NCBI GenBank assembly: GCA_037447655.1 | Contig: JBBHKE010000403.1 | Span: 64,501-128,500, forward strand | Source: Zygnema cylindricum | Lineage: Eukaryota > Streptophyta > Zygnematophyceae > Zygnematales > Zygnemataceae | Direction: 5' to 3' | DNA length: 64,000 nucleotides | Part shown: positions 1 through 14,448 of the stretch, piece by piece | Numbering within the stretch: the stretch's first letter is position 1 | Layout: each line of letters begins with the position of its first letter | Notes under the pieces: model-generated | Told to the model about the DNA's origin: nothing | Databases searched by the model: none | What the model saw: the letters and a program-made list of their open reading frames with translations, nothing else | Program-made: the position numbers and the translations under genes

Positions 1-128
1 ATGCCATTCAGCACCAAGACAGTCTCGTCATTGACTGACAGGATAAAAAACAAATCATTCAGCGACGATGCACTCTCGTCGCTGAGTACCATAAGGGAGA
101 GAGAGACAGACAAAATCAAAATGAGAGT

Positions 129-247
129 TAAATGAGATAAAAATACATAGTAAACTGAAGGTAGTTTGACAACAAAAAAGGGAGACTCATTAAATAAGAT
201 AAAACCACATAGTAAACTGAAGATAGTTTGACAACAAAAAAGGGAGA
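129..247. repeat. Tandem repeat, two 57-bp units
   Basis: Two near-identical 57-bp units (129-185 and 191-247) are separated by CTCAT. Both contain ACATAGTAAACTGAAG and end in AAAAAAGGGAGA, and they differ at a few positions. The second runs directly into the purine tract that follows. No coding role is visible. Confidence 0.85.
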
Positions 248-490
248 GGGAGAGATAGTGACGGATCAAGGAATTAGGGAGAGGGAGAGGAAGAGGGGGA
301 GGGAGATGGTGCGACATATCGAGAGGGTGTGAAGTAGAGGGAGAGGGAGAGGGAGAGAGAGAGGGAGAGGGAAAGGGAGAGAGAAAGGGGGAGGGAGAGG
401 GAAAAGGAAAGGGAAACGGAGAGGGGATGGAGGTAGATTGAGAGGGAGAGAGAGTGGTAGAGGGAGAGGTCAACAAAGAGAGGTAGCACA
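248..490. repeat. Purine-rich (GGGAGA)n low-complexity tract
   Basis: About 240 bp on the plus strand are nearly all G and A, built from GGGAGA and GAGAGG units. The Ser/Leu-rich open frame on the minus strand is a by-product of the composition. The tract resembles, on the opposite strand, the pyrimidine tract that fills the intron at 3635-5478. Confidence 0.85.
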
Positions 491-1077
491 TTTTAGAAAA
501 CACTCAAAAAGAAAATAGGGTGACGAACATAGGTAGGTTTGAGAGAAAACGGAGAGGGAAAGGGGGGCGGAGTCAATGAAGAGGGAAAGGGATGGACGCT
601 AGATATGGCGAGGGAGAAGGAGCCGCTACACGCAAATCCATGAAAGTGAAATGAAAGTTGTGGCGATATTTTTGCCTGCTTCCTCATGAAACGAAAGAAA
701 TTTGTATGTTTGCCAAAATGACGGCGCAGCGTCAGATCCCTAAAAAAACAAAATATTTGGCTGGATGTGATGATCCATTTTTTTGTGGATAGTCCGCATT
801 TGGCGTTGTTTCGACCCAAATATCACCAACGCCAAATGTTGTATTTTTATTCTATTTATTTTAACCCATTTATTGTAATTTGTGGTCCTTTTGTCACTTT
901 GACCCCTTATTAACATATACATTAATTCTAATTCATGGTGAAATCACATCTAAACACTATATTAGAATAAACATTTATGGTAAATTTGTTCATTTGCACC
1001 GAAACAAGATACACATTGACTTTAATTGGACACAAAACATGTTATAGTGTTTATATAAACGGAACAACAAATAATCA
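491..1077. other. Non-coding stretch, nothing recognised
   Basis: AT-rich sequence. Short open frames occur on the minus strand, but none has a recognisable domain or codon pattern. No RNA gene or element end is seen. Confidence 0.5.
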
Positions 1078-1183
1078 CATGAAGTAAGAGTTCGCAGGCT
1101 CAAGACGTTGTATGTGGGCGTTTAACTACGCATGAAGTAAGAGTTCGCAGTTTCAAGACGTTGTATGTGGGCGTTTAACTACA
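1078..1183. repeat. Tandem duplication, two 53-bp units
   Basis: A 53-bp unit beginning CATGAAGTAAGAGTTCGCAG is present twice head to tail (1078-1130, 1131-1183), with only a few mismatches. It looks like a recent local duplication. Confidence 0.85.
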
Positions 1184-1415
1184 CACAGATCAATTATTTA
1201 TTTGAAAGTTCATGACCTCCCACATGCGAACTTATTTTATATTCACACTTCAAATGAGGAGATTGTAGGGGAATGTGTGCAGACGTGGTTTTTGGCGACG
1301 AAGTTGAACCCATTTTTTTAGCACACGTTTGTATGCATACGCGTATGACTTAAAATTTAAGTTTTTTAATTTCAACTAAAAAGGTACATTTATGTACGGT
1401 CTGATATCAATCGTA

Positions 1416-1581
1416 CACCAAACTAATTATATAATAATGTACTTTCGTAATTCACGCTATTTTATACGGTACATCAATTAACGTCAAGGAAAAAATAAAA
1501 TCACGTATCCTATTTCGGGAAAAAAATCAAAATTTTAAGAACCCAAATTAGTGACCTTAACACTAATAACGATTCGCGGTG
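1416..1581. repeat. MITE-like element flanked by TA
   Basis: The segment starts CACCAAACTAATTA, ends TAACGATTCGCGGTG, and has TA on both sides. The right end matches the terminal repeat of the elements at 7971-8169 and 31713-31910. Its interior (AACGTCA, ATTTCGGG, TCAAAATTTT blocks) resembles the element at 14449-14615. The left end matches only in CACC, so the inverted repeat is imperfect. It has no coding capacity and is probably a non-autonomous DNA transposon. Confidence 0.55.
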
Positions 1582-1583
1582 TA

Positions 1584-2584
1584 GTTCGTTATACATTTCA
1601 GTTTTTTAGGGTATTGAATATTTTGAAAATTGAAAGCTACCTCGCGAAGTTTTACATCAGCCCTTGGTCGACGCATCGTGTTGTGTTATGCGCTTTCATG
1701 TGATTCTTTAATCACCATCGGTCCGATCGTCTAATCGACGGTAAATAAATTTTTTGGTCCGAATGTTTTAATTGGTCCGAATAGGTCCAAATACAAGGGT
1801 CTTAAGGTCATATTGTATGTTTTGCATACAATAGGCATGTTGTATGGGCCTACTTTCACCTTCTTTTGAACTATGTTTGAAAGTCAATAAAAAGTACGAA
1901 CTTTACGACGAATTTTATAAAATTTGAAATTGTTTTATGCGCACTCTAACGTAGTATGCGGTGGTTTACTCCGTGCGTTTTATGCGCATAGGACATGCAT
2001 GCTCTAAAGTTTTCCCACCGTCAGAAATGGCTGTACGAATGGATCAAATTTCACGCCTGCGAATCGTTCGCACGAGTGAAAGTCAAGACGAAGTGCAGCC
2101 GGCCTTTGTGATAAACTGATAATACGGTGTGACGAGCGCCGTGTCTGCAAAAAAGTGCCAGCTGGCATTTTAAATGGATTTTGGTGAAGATAATTATATA
2201 CGGATATATTTTTCCAATCGAAATAGATTTTAGATATGCCGTACACGTCAAGTCGTCGGATAGTAGAATTAGCATGTACGGCATATCGGAAACGCAGCCT
2301 TTTGAATGGCTTTAAAACGGGACACAAATCAAAATTGTCAAATCACGACGATGCCAGATCGCCAGGTGATGATGGTGATGATGATGACGATGGTGAATTA
2401 TGCCGCAGCATAGAGTGATAGAAACACATCCGTTATGCCCATGTAGCAAGTGACACATTGACACGTACGTTGAACCTCTACACTATAAAAAGTTCCTCCA
2501 CATGTAATGAAAAAAGCTCGCTGTTTAACACGATTCTGGTTTCGTAAAAACAAAAAAGGAGTCGACAAAAGCGAAACTGCGGTG
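1584..2584. other. Non-coding stretch, nothing recognised
   Basis: AT-rich sequence with many GTAC words. Small overlapping open frames near 2000-2420 on both strands show no known motif. One plus-strand frame has an Asp-rich end produced by a GATGATGATG run. Confidence 0.5.
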
Positions 2585-2642
2585 CAGTACAGTTCAGTAC
2601 AGTACATCAAAGTACATTACTGTACTGTACTTTACTGTACTG
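2585..2642. repeat. GTAC-rich inverted repeat (hairpin)
   Basis: A 21-base arm at 2585-2605 (starts CAGTACAGTTCAG) is complementary to 2622-2642 with two mismatches, leaving a 16-base loop. The following bases to about 2695 continue the same ACTGTAC/GTACAT motif. It is a possible cruciform or an expanded palindrome. No function can be assigned. Confidence 0.7.
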
Positions 2643-3307
2643 TTGTGTAGTGTACAACTGTACCCTACTGTACTTGCACTGTAGGTACATGTACTGAATT
2701 GAAAAAAATACAAAAAGGTACTTTTCCAATACGAACAAATGGATAAAGATTGCTGACGTGGATAACTGCATTCGAAGTAAAGACAATCATAAATTGTCTA
2801 CGTCATTTTTGAATGTACGGAATAAAATCAACTGCAAAAAGCACATGTGACCGCTCGTTTAACACCATGAAAACAATAATTTTAAAAAGAAAAACACATG
2901 TGAAGTCGATTAAACTCTCAGCTCAAGACGCAAAAAGTCTGAACCCTCGCCTAAAAAATTTAAAATTTCTTTGTCGTCTTCGAAGCCACCACTGTCCATC
3001 ACGCACTTCCTACATGATTTTTTGTTGATCCGTGATTTCAACCGATCGAACGATTTTGCCGGAAATGCCCCTGATTTTTGCTCCCGGCCCTCCCTGGCCC
3101 TTCCCTTCCTTTTTTAAGATTGATTTCGCACCAGCCCCATTGATTTTGCCCCTTTCTCCCCTTTTATCTTTTTTTCCGATTTTTATTTATTGATTGACGA
3201 GAGTTCTTCCGTGCCTTTATGTCTTTCCGGACTTTCGGAACTGACTTCCGCGCTGATCCGCCCATTTGTACCCGATTTTGAAGCACCTCCAGAAAACGGA
3301 ACAGAGC
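2643..3307. other. Upstream region of the DHBP synthase fragment
   Basis: AT-rich sequence becomes C/T-rich from about 3080. I looked here for an exon encoding the missing N-terminal part of the synthase (the acidic Asp/Glu metal-site segment) and found none. The frame of exon 1 has a TGA at 3254-3256. A minus-strand Ser/Leu-rich open frame over 3164-3532 is a shadow. Confidence 0.45.
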
Positions 3308-5646
<2,339 letters not shown>

Positions 5647-5746
5647 AAGGACAAAAAAAGTAAACGTCATTGGTCTTATTTTATATTTTCTGAAAGTATA
5701 TTCTTTTATGATGGTTGTTTAATTTTTTTTTTTTTTCTTTTTGAAG

Positions 5747-6044
5747 TAGAAAATACATAAATTTCAACAGTCTTTTTTTAGGTTATTGTTGCTCCTTTGG
5801 GTGTCTTTGTTTTACTTGCAAACTACGAATTAGCCTATCCTCTTTAGACAGCCATGGCTCTAGCTCTCTCTCTTGTCTTCAGTGACTGCAACAAGTATGG
5901 GGACCGGAGAGAGTTGAGCTAGAAGCATGTTGCCTTTGCTGACTTACTCTATTTATTTTTCCAATACAGACCTAGAAAATACATAAATTTCAACAGTCTT
6001 TTTTTAGGTTATTGTTGCTCCTTTGGGTGTCTTTGTTTTACTTG
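5747..6044 (-). repeat. Copia LTR remnant bracketed by an identical 72-bp direct repeat
   Basis: The 72 bases at 5747-5818 recur exactly at 5973-6044. The first 23 bases of each (TAGAAAATACATAAATTTC...) are the terminus of a minus-strand copia LTR and the rest is flanking DNA. Between them, 5819-5972 carries the LTR hairpin (AGCCATGGCTCTAGCTC ... GAGCTAGAAGC, with the conserved loop CAGTGACTGCAACAAGTATGG). This looks like a truncated LTR whose end plus flank was later duplicated. It lies just 3' of the DHBP stop codon and could fall in its 3' UTR. Confidence 0.65.
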
Positions 6045-7968
6045 TCCTTCATTTTCTGTGTACGTGCTCATTGCTTTTCCCTTGCTTTTTCTTTTTGTTT
6101 ACTTTTCTCCACTTGTAGTTTTTCAGTTTGAGAATTGCTCTCGTTTTGTCCCCATAGACACGTATGGTTTATTACCAGTCTTTCTAGTAAAGTCGGTATA
6201 TTTTAAGAGTATGCAGAGTATGCAGAGGAACGATGTGTACGGCAACCTCCCGAGTGAATCTTATGTATCGAGAGATTTAAAAATGTTACATCACATGGTG
6301 GCGAAAACCTTATCAAGATTATTTCCAAACTAGCATAATAGGCTCCAAAATGGAAATATACAACTTTATTTAGAAAAGCTCGATGGTAAACCATGGGAAC
6401 AAAACTGAAAGGCAAACATTAACTAGAAAACCGAATGCGAGTGGAATTTAAATGACAAGACAAGCATTTGTGATTTCGAAGGCTAATTTAGCTAACAAGA
6501 ATGGGAGTGCATGAGTTGAGATGGGAGGACAAAAGTTGATGTTGAAAACACCTGGTCGACTATTCACGAAACTTTACCGGATGATCCTGTAGCGGTGAGG
6601 TTAGGTTAAGTGGGTTCAACACTGAAAAGGCAAGTAGACGGTAAGATCCTCATATGGCAAAAATGTTTGGGAGGGGAAGGGGGATGCGAAAAAAAATCTC
6701 ACCCGAAAAACCAAATGAACGCTCCACCAAAATGAGAAAGGAAGATTATGAAAAGTGGGAGGAAGGTAGAGCGTATTGGTATCACTACAAAATATATCCC
6801 GTGCTCGACTAGTAGGTCTTTCCAATCCCCTCAAGAAAACCTTTGAAATCGATACATGTTTTCTCGAGCCAATTTTTCTTTCACAGGAAGGTAAAACAAA
6901 CAACAATAGTAAAGGCATCAAGAGGCGATGGAAAATGGCAGTTAATGTGTAAACGAGGAGAATAAGACCTCTGGTTATGATCTCATAACTAGCTAAGGTC
7001 CATGAAGACTCGAAACAAATTCCTTGGCCTCCTCGAACGAGAAAGGGGCCATATGGAAAAAGGTCGCGAAGGAAGTAATTGAACGATGAGAAGGGCATGG
7101 AAATCATAGTGACAATGTGCAACATTGTATGGAAAACCGACCTATGTAAAGCATGTAAAAGCGATTTTAACACCTTTAACACTCCATCAATTTGTCTAAA
7201 CACATTTATACCATGTGAAGTGGTGAATTGTGAAACAGTGTAAACTCTAATCTGCGAGATTTAGGGTTGTGCCCATGTTATCTTGATTTATCAATCAATT
7301 TTATTTTTTGTTATTTTATTGAAGACTCTACGGTCACAAAAGAAACAGTGTCATAGTGTCATTGCCTTCGTGTTTAAGTCACTAATGTTATAACTTCCCG
7401 TCAGTGCTTCCCGGTTTTGTTTTCTTTGTCTTTTCTCTCTCAACCAATCACCAAATTACATGCAAAGATAGTCAATGACATTACTTTTAGCGTTTTTTCG
7501 TTTTATACAAAAATTTTGTGTTTCATTATGAGAAAGGGGAGATGGGAGAGGTACATTCCCCCTCGTTGTGAGTCAACGAGAGCTAATAAGACTAACTAGG
7601 TCGAGAAGTTTTCAACCAAAATCATTATACAACGTTTACGATAGTATTTAAGGGAGTCGAGTATCGTGTGTGACCTCTCTTTGCATTAAATTAGTATTAC
7701 ATTTGGATTTCGCTTCAATAATTGTAAATCATAATAATAATGGGCATTATATTGGAAGAGGGAGGGGGAGACGCCTCGTTAGCATAAAGTTTATAAAAGG
7801 CCCATGGTTGAAGGTGGAGGTCCGAGGCCCCTTCAATTTTTTTTTCCCTACATGCCCATGACGGGTAAAAAAAGAAATTGCGCCGAGTATCGCTATTAGT
7901 GTTGATGTTTTTTCGCCACTTTACTAATATTCTCTGCGTGCATAATTCTCTGATTTTTGATTGGAGAC
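6045..7968. other. Long stretch without a recognised gene
   Basis: AT-rich sequence. The longest open frame is on the minus strand (6616-7203, 195 codons). It has a hydrophobic run in its middle but no motif I recognise, and no clear codon bias. I regard it as chance or a decayed sequence rather than a gene. No element ends, RNA genes or strong repeats are seen. Confidence 0.4.
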
Positions 7969-7970
7969 TA

Positions 7971-8169
7971 CACCGTGAATCATTATTAGCCTTATGTACG
8001 CTATATCGGCACCCCAACATTTTGACATTGATACCTTAAATATAATAAATTACACTATTAAAGGACATGGACCATAATCCGCCACGTCTCCTTGCACTAA
8101 ATTAGAATGAATGACGCTAATTTTTTCTTTACACTAATAATTTCTATACGCTAATAACGATTCAAGGTG
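7971..8169. mobile_element. MITE, 199 bp, TA-flanked
   Basis: The ends are CACCGTGAATCATTATTAG and CTAATAACGATTCAAGGTG, near-perfect inverted repeats of 19 bases, with TA on each side. The interior shares GGACCATAATCCGCCACGTC with the inverted copy inside Cop3 at 31713-31910, including a block of the form CACTAAATTAGAAT. With no coding capacity, it is a non-autonomous DNA transposon. The TA target duplication resembles Tc1/mariner-type elements. The superfamily is an inference. Confidence 0.8.
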
Positions 8170-8171
8170 TA

Positions 8172-9310
8172 CCAATCGGAAACGAAATAAAATACCCTTA
8201 AGCAATTGGGCACATACCCTTAGGTGTAATTTGTAGACAGGGTTTGGAGCGGATGAGTTGCCCAATACCGTACATTGGGCTAGGTTGGGAATACGTATGG
8301 TAAACGAAGGTACGCAAAAAATAAAAATTTACATCGTAGAGTAAGGGTACGACCCCATGTATGTGTAACTTAGCGAACTTACTTTGTATTTTAGCGCGAA
8401 TCCGGCGGACCCGGATTTCACGTGTCTCTATGTGTTTACTCGAAATTGTTAATTAAGTTTGTGACAATTGTATACGTCGACAATACCCGTGACGGATGTC
8501 ACCGTGTACAATTTGTCTTTGCCGCACCGTATTTTTTTCGAGATCTTTTGAAGCGTCGCAAGAGACATCGTAATTTTTTAAACGAATTCCGGATTTGTTA
8601 TGTCGCATGTCATTGCGTGACATCGCAAACATAGAGCATTGCAGCCGTGGTTGTACGACATGCCTTTGCGAACCTCTCCTGTCGCGCTGCCATGACTTCG
8701 CAAATTTGTCAACTTTGTGTGAAATGACACTGCAGCATCGAGACCCTTGCAAAAAAAAAAACCATACAACATGCAAGCGGACAAAAGCAAACAACCTTGT
8801 AATTTTTTTCGTCGTCAAAAACTTCTAAAAACTTTTCACACGTGGGAATATGTTTTCCTATTGGTTTTACTTTGCTTAAAACACATTGCCGCTGTGGATT
8901 ATGATAAGTTTGAAGATGACGTGACAATGGTTAAAAAATCGCAAGACGACAAATTTTCATATATCCTAAATTCGCAAATGACGCAAATTGTGCTCAACAA
9001 ATTTGCGGTTTCTTCGTACAGTGCAACTAAGGCAGTACGGCTCTAAGTTACAAAGAATAACGATAGAAAAAAACCCGTACTTAGCCGCATGGGGCCGTAG
9101 CGTAATAATCGTAACGAATAACAAAATTTTATTAGTCCATTCTTTTTATCTGGAAAGATGGTACATCGAAACCGATATCAGGTATCCACCGAAAACCGAT
9201 ACATCCCGTGATAAGATGGGGGCTCAACAAGGAGAGAGAATGGGGGCGGGGTCTGATTTTTTTTTTTATGTCGGAGTACTCTAACTTCCCTACGGAAGTG
9301 CGCAACACTT
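8172..9310. other. Non-coding stretch, nothing recognised
   Basis: AT-rich. Several overlapping frames of 70-121 codons near 8420-9046 on both strands shadow each other, with no motif or consistent bias. No repeat beyond short GTAC-containing words. Confidence 0.4.
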
Positions 9311-10467
9311 TGTTGAAATTTAAGTATTTTCTGGTCTATATAAGGATGGAAAAAGAAATAGGCAATCTTGCCTCTAACTCCCTTCTCCAAGCCCCCACAC
9401 TTGTTGTAGTCACTGAGGCTCAATAGGGAGCTAGAGCCATAGCTCCCTAGGACCTCTACAGGGACAGGAAGTAGCTTTGGTATATTTACTAAAAGGTAGT
9501 GCGGACCCATGATTTGATCCTAGTACCTCATCTGTAAGTCTGCCTGTAGCAGTGAGCTTCAGCCTATAGACTAGGACTTGTGCTGAAATATATAGGGTTC
9601 CATGGATATTTAAAGGTTAACACGTAGACTTATTCATTTAACGTAACAAATAAGATTCTCAACACATAGATACAACTAGATTTAATATGAATTAGGACAC
9701 CGCACGAAACATATATACGACATATTTATTTTGACGGCTAAAATTAAAAGTCGGTCTTGATAAGACAGCCATGGTTGGAGTCGATATCGCGGAGTGGGCG
9801 TTTTGGCGTTTTGCGGTCACCACCACTCCGGATGACACGTGGCAACATCTTACGAATTTTCTGAATCTCCGGAGCGCACAATAACAAGTCTGAATATGAC
9901 AGATATCACAGTCATGGCCATGCCGTACAAATGGCGTACATTAAGTACTCCGGCACCTGTACTTTTTGTACGGTACAGTCCTGTGATTGGTGCCGTAACT
10001 CAGTAGTAGAGGGTTTAGAGTGGGGTTTAGGACTTAGAAAAATAGTAGGTAGTCGCCTCTCTCTAAGAGAACTTCTGTACAAAAGGTCAACTTTGACTAT
10101 CCATAACTAATTGCTCAGGGGAGCAAATTCAGAAATTCTTTTTGCTACGGACTCAACAGAGTCCAATCATTAGAAAGAGGTAGCTGGTCAGATATTTTAC
10201 CTGTCAGGGTGGTGGTATTTTCAAGGGAAATTCAAAGTAGGGGAATGTGTCCAAATACTAATATTCTAACTTTGCATTCTGTTTGGGAACTGAGCATACA
10301 AAAAGTATTATTTCATAAGGGTGAACCTATATTGGGTCTTTGATTGTCAAGATGTCAGTCATTTGGGTTTGTATCTACTTGGATTCGGCACTATCTAGAT
10401 AAGCTTCTTTGGATCTGCGAATTCTGTGGGGGAATGGGAAATCTGTGGGGGAATGGACCCCATAGAA
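9311..10467 (+). mobile_element. Degenerate solo copia LTR
   Basis: It starts TGTTGAAATTTAAGTATTTTC, like the LTRs of Cop1 and Cop7, and carries the conserved loop CACTTGTTGTAGTCACTGAGG between arms of the first LTR hairpin. It then has the TTTGATCCT block of the second hairpin and ends in GGGGAATGGACCCCATAGAA, matching the Cop1 LTR end. CACTT occurs on both sides (9306-9310, 10468-10472) as a probable target duplication. The terminal CA is lost, and a small GGGGGAATGG duplication lies near the end. No internal region is present. Confidence 0.75.
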
Positions 10468-12824
10468 CACTTAACCGTATGTATGGTGTACGGGCCGATA
10501 AATATCTCTTATTCATAGGTCAGAAATGGCCAAAAGGGTATACATCGCCAACGGGTAGAAGGCCACCGATACATAACACTATTATATTCACATATACCTC
10601 ATAAAAAATCGGGATTTAGTTTTCATGAAGGTTTAAATTTATTCACTAAAAGTGCTGATTTTTTTGGGATACTAGTAAAAATACAATACAGTTTATAGTG
10701 AATCGCTTAAAGTGGTAGTAACATTATATCCGCGCCCCTAAAATTTGACATTTAAAAATTTAACCTTTGAACCTTAAATAGAATAAATAATACTATTTTT
10801 TTCTTTACCTTAATAAAAGTATAGGTTGGCCCGTTTTTAAATAGTGTTGTATATGAAATGTGCCAACCCGTACTAAAACTGCTCGTTTTTTGGTAAAAAA
10901 GTACGGAAAAAGTGCCAGATAACGACATCGGGACCAAAAATGAGTGGCGCTGACACAAGAAAGCGCTCTCAAAATTGATTCGCAGCAATTAAAGGCGAGA
11001 GAAATCACGCGAACTTGTTCCACCATGTTCAAACTTCGACTATGTGAACACGGACTGCAGCCGGTACAATATGGGAATGCGTATCCAGATTAGTGGTAAG
11101 ATGTACAAATTAGCAGTGTTGTGAAACGGTAAAAAACTTATCACCATAAAACCAATATTGATAGTTGTCGGTTATCGAAGGGTGAGGGGTCCCGATATAT
11201 CGCTCCGAGACCAACAATTTCCGTATCCACGATAAGTTATATAGTACGCAATATGATGGTACTTTATATTATACTATATTATATTTTCATTATATGTAGC
11301 GTGGCATGCCAGGTTGACAATTTGTGTTGAACTCGATTTAACAGGAGAACGAGGGTTCAGTACAACGACATAAACAATTCCCGCCAATAGTTACCGAACA
11401 GTTGTGTGGTTCACACTTGAAAAAAGGGGAAAATGATGTCATAAATATTGGGATATGTACGCCAAATTTCATATAATGATAAAAAACGTGGTGGTGACGC
11501 TTGGGACGGTAGATTTTGACCATTTTGGAGCGTATCGGCGGACAAAAGATGCAGTTTTATGCGTCAAAACTCGACAGCTGCGTGTAGGAAACGACATCTG
11601 CCGTCTACCACCGGACATCATGTTCGGAATACGTTTTTTCGTTTTTGAACAATTACGAAAACGAAGCGCACGGACGTGAACTGTACAAGAATTCATTCCC
11701 TCGCAAACTTATGAACAAACTAGGGGACAAATGACATAAGAGAACACGTAATGTCAAAAAAAAAAAAAACAGATGGAAAAAAAGGCATGTCCAAAGCTCC
11801 TTCGCGATTATTTCAGTCTGTACCAACGCTTGCGTGGCAATACATTTTGGTTTGGAATGATTCGTACATATCATGTCTGCAAAGCGTTTCCTTTTTCGTA
11901 CGGGCAAGTGGCTCCTATCACGACACGCTAGTTGACGTAGGCTAGCGTCACGTGCTAGTTTACTCCAGACAAAAAAAAGTACCGTTTTCATACCATACCG
12001 TTTTCCCCTTTTTCAAGTGTCAACCACGCAAATGACATAGTACGCATCGTTGTACGCAAGTACATATTTTTACATTAAAATAGTACATATATTTTTATAA
12101 AATGATACTTTTACATTTAACTAAAATCACCTCGCGATGTGATTTTCACTAAACGTTTTTTGATATGCTGTATTCGCGTGCCTATGGGTCAAAAATATAA
12201 AAATGACAAAAATAGTCATAAAAACGTCAAAAATGGAGTACATCCACATTAACAAGTGGACGTTCATTGTACTGTGGTATAATCAATTTTGTCGTACGGC
12301 AAAAGATTTTCGTTGGGGACTGAATTTCCTCAAAAAATCGTCGTTTTGTTTTGTTGTTTTTGTCGTTGGAAAAAACGACAGAAAAAGCACAATACTTTAA
12401 CACACGGGCACAACCTTGAGAGATTGACGCCTCGATAGATTGTACATTTGTTCCAAATGACGAGTACTAATGTACGGTCAAACACTACAGTGAAGCAAGA
12501 TTGAGGACTGCTGCCATAAACTTTTGTCCCTTGCAAAACCAGCAAGGCTTTAAGGCGGCAAGAAGGTACACCGTGAATCGTTATTAGACTATGGAAATTA
12601 TTAGTGTTAATAATGAATTAGGGTGATCCTCCATCAGGCGAAAAGTGGGGTTGTTTACTTGAAAAAGTGCATTTCCGTACATATCCAGCTTATTATCGTA
12701 CAGGGCTGTACTGTAATTCTTTTTATATAAAACATGATTATTGGAGTTTCGTCAAGATTCTCCAAACTTTTGGGCGACAACGTCGACCGTTTGATTATGA
12801 GTTTTTGAAGCAAAAGGTAACTTC

Positions 12825-12875
12825 GTCCAGTGATTTGCTAGGGTCCTCTCGGAGGATACTAGCCAATCACTGGAC
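12825..12875. repeat. 51-bp near-perfect hairpin
   Basis: GTCCAGTGATTTGCTAGG... pairs with ...CTAGCCAATCACTGGAC. The arms are 24 bases with about three mismatches and the loop is 3 bases (TCG). No TA or other target duplication at its edges is clear. It could be a fold-back element, a structured RNA, or a chance palindrome. Confidence 0.8.
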
Positions 12876-13579
12876 GTGTAAAACGTCTACGCGTGGAAAT
12901 GTCACGTACGAACCACGCGCCTTCCGACATTTTCCACGCGCCTTCGGACAAGCGAGAATCAAATCTAACGAAAACAACAAAAAAATGTTTGTCGAATAAT
13001 TATCGTGACGCCTCCTCCACCATCCGTTCACATCAGGAATTTGCGGCGCCACGACGAAGCACGAACGACAAAAGAATAACAAAAATAACAAAATACAAAC
13101 GTACAAATTGTACACGCATGTAATATAATTTTGCGACTGGCTGTACGTATACGACTTCATATATTTTGGTTTTGAAATTTAGACTATGTTCGCTGTCAAA
13201 AGAGGAACCTACGTGCACTAATCGAAAGAAAACACATACACGATAGATTTCATTGCTGACACGACATGATGGAGAAGTGAACGAAATATTAATGCCAGTA
13301 AACATATCCGTAGGATTACTGTCGGCGCCAAATGGAGAAGTGGCCTTAGGGTGAAGTTCCAGCAGGCGAAAAGTGGTGTAGTTTACGAAAATCCGCGAAT
13401 CTCCGTACCAAATTGTACCGCCTATTTTGCTTTTATACGAAAAACAACATTACAAAGAATCTTGCCGATACTTTCCAAAGGTCTTGGAGGTAATACTGGC
13501 CGTCGGATGTTCATGGGAGGATTTCGCTTCATTTTTTTCTGTAACTGTCGTAACTGTCAACCAACCTCAAGGAGGTGGG

Positions 13580-13621
13580 TTGGCAGATATAGAAAAAAAA
13601 TTGGCAGATATAGAAAAAAAA
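13580..13621. repeat. Tandem repeat, 21 bp x 2
   Basis: Two identical units of TTGGCAGATATAG followed by eight A, head to tail. A small local duplication. Confidence 0.85.
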
Positions 13622-14448
13622 ATAGTGACAGGCTATGCGTTTAAGCTACATGTCATTATGGAAATCGAACGAAAAATCTTAAGATTTGCACATGACACGT
13701 GCTTTCTAAAATACAATCGAAAATAAAAACGAAATTTTGTAACATTCCCTCGTCACGCTATTTTCGGTAACTTTTGTTCGTTACACTATTTCTCTCAGAG
13801 GACTTTCGTTATGTTCGAAAACAGAAACCCTAAAAAATAAGCTGGTGTACAGAATGCGTCTGCAAAAAGTATAAAAGTTCTGTCGTATTATTACTTCGTA
13901 CGCAGGTACATGGTACGCAAGTGAAGATTTGAGTTGAGTTTGTCGGTGCTAAAAATCTGAAAGATATTCACTATGGGATCATAGCTTGCGTGGCGCTAGT
14001 TAATTTAGAACACGTGGTTTACAAACTCTTTGTGATGGAACTTCGACTTTATCGACCCAGACTGTAGAGTTAGCCGTACGATTACAGAAATGTATGATGG
14101 AACTTCACCCTTAGTGTCATTAATGCTAATTTGTGTATCAATCCCATTTTCAAAAAAATGTTTGATTGTAATTTCTCCATAACGCTGATTTAGGCATACA
14201 GGATCCGCTGTCATTACATATACGTTAAAATAGGTAGAAGTACAGAATTTGACAATCCGTACAGCGTCGCGCCCTTTTACTATAAGTAATCCATAATTCT
14301 AATTCGGGTTTGCGAACGCGTTTGTCGCAAACTCGACTCCAAGTTTATTCTAAGCGCAGTTCTGTATGCAACCGACATAAGTTAACTCCCATTTCTGTAT
14401 GATTTTCAGTAACAAAGTATAGTGTTATACGAACAAACACCTTTGGTA

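Larger units (their letters stand above)
10468..14448. other. Long AT-rich stretch without a recognised gene
   Basis: Only repeat fragments are visible. The block near 10690-10830 resembles the interior of the 7971 MITE. A single MITE end, CACCGTGAATCGTTATTAG, lies at 12569-12587 after TA, with no matching partner. A block starting TTAGGGTGA with CAGGCGAAAAGTGG occurs at 12618 and again at 13346. Frames of up to 112 codons on both strands have no recognisable domain. No RNA gene is seen. Confidence 0.45.

Noticed and set aside
274-489. Minus-strand Ser/Leu repeat protein
   Set aside because: By-product of the GGGAGA purine tract. No non-repetitive coding part.
6616-7203. 195-codon minus-strand open frame as a host gene
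   Set aside because: No domain, no clear codon pattern and no flanking gene signals. In AT-rich, decayed DNA one frame of this length is not convincing.
8420-9046. Overlapping 70-121 codon frames on both strands as small genes
   Set aside because: They shadow each other, have no motif and lack any consistent coding signal.
12618-13386. Dispersed block TTAGGGTGA...CAGGCGAAAAGTGG (12618 and 13346) as a transposon
   Set aside because: Only about 40 bp are shared, with no terminal repeats or target duplications, so it is not called as an element.
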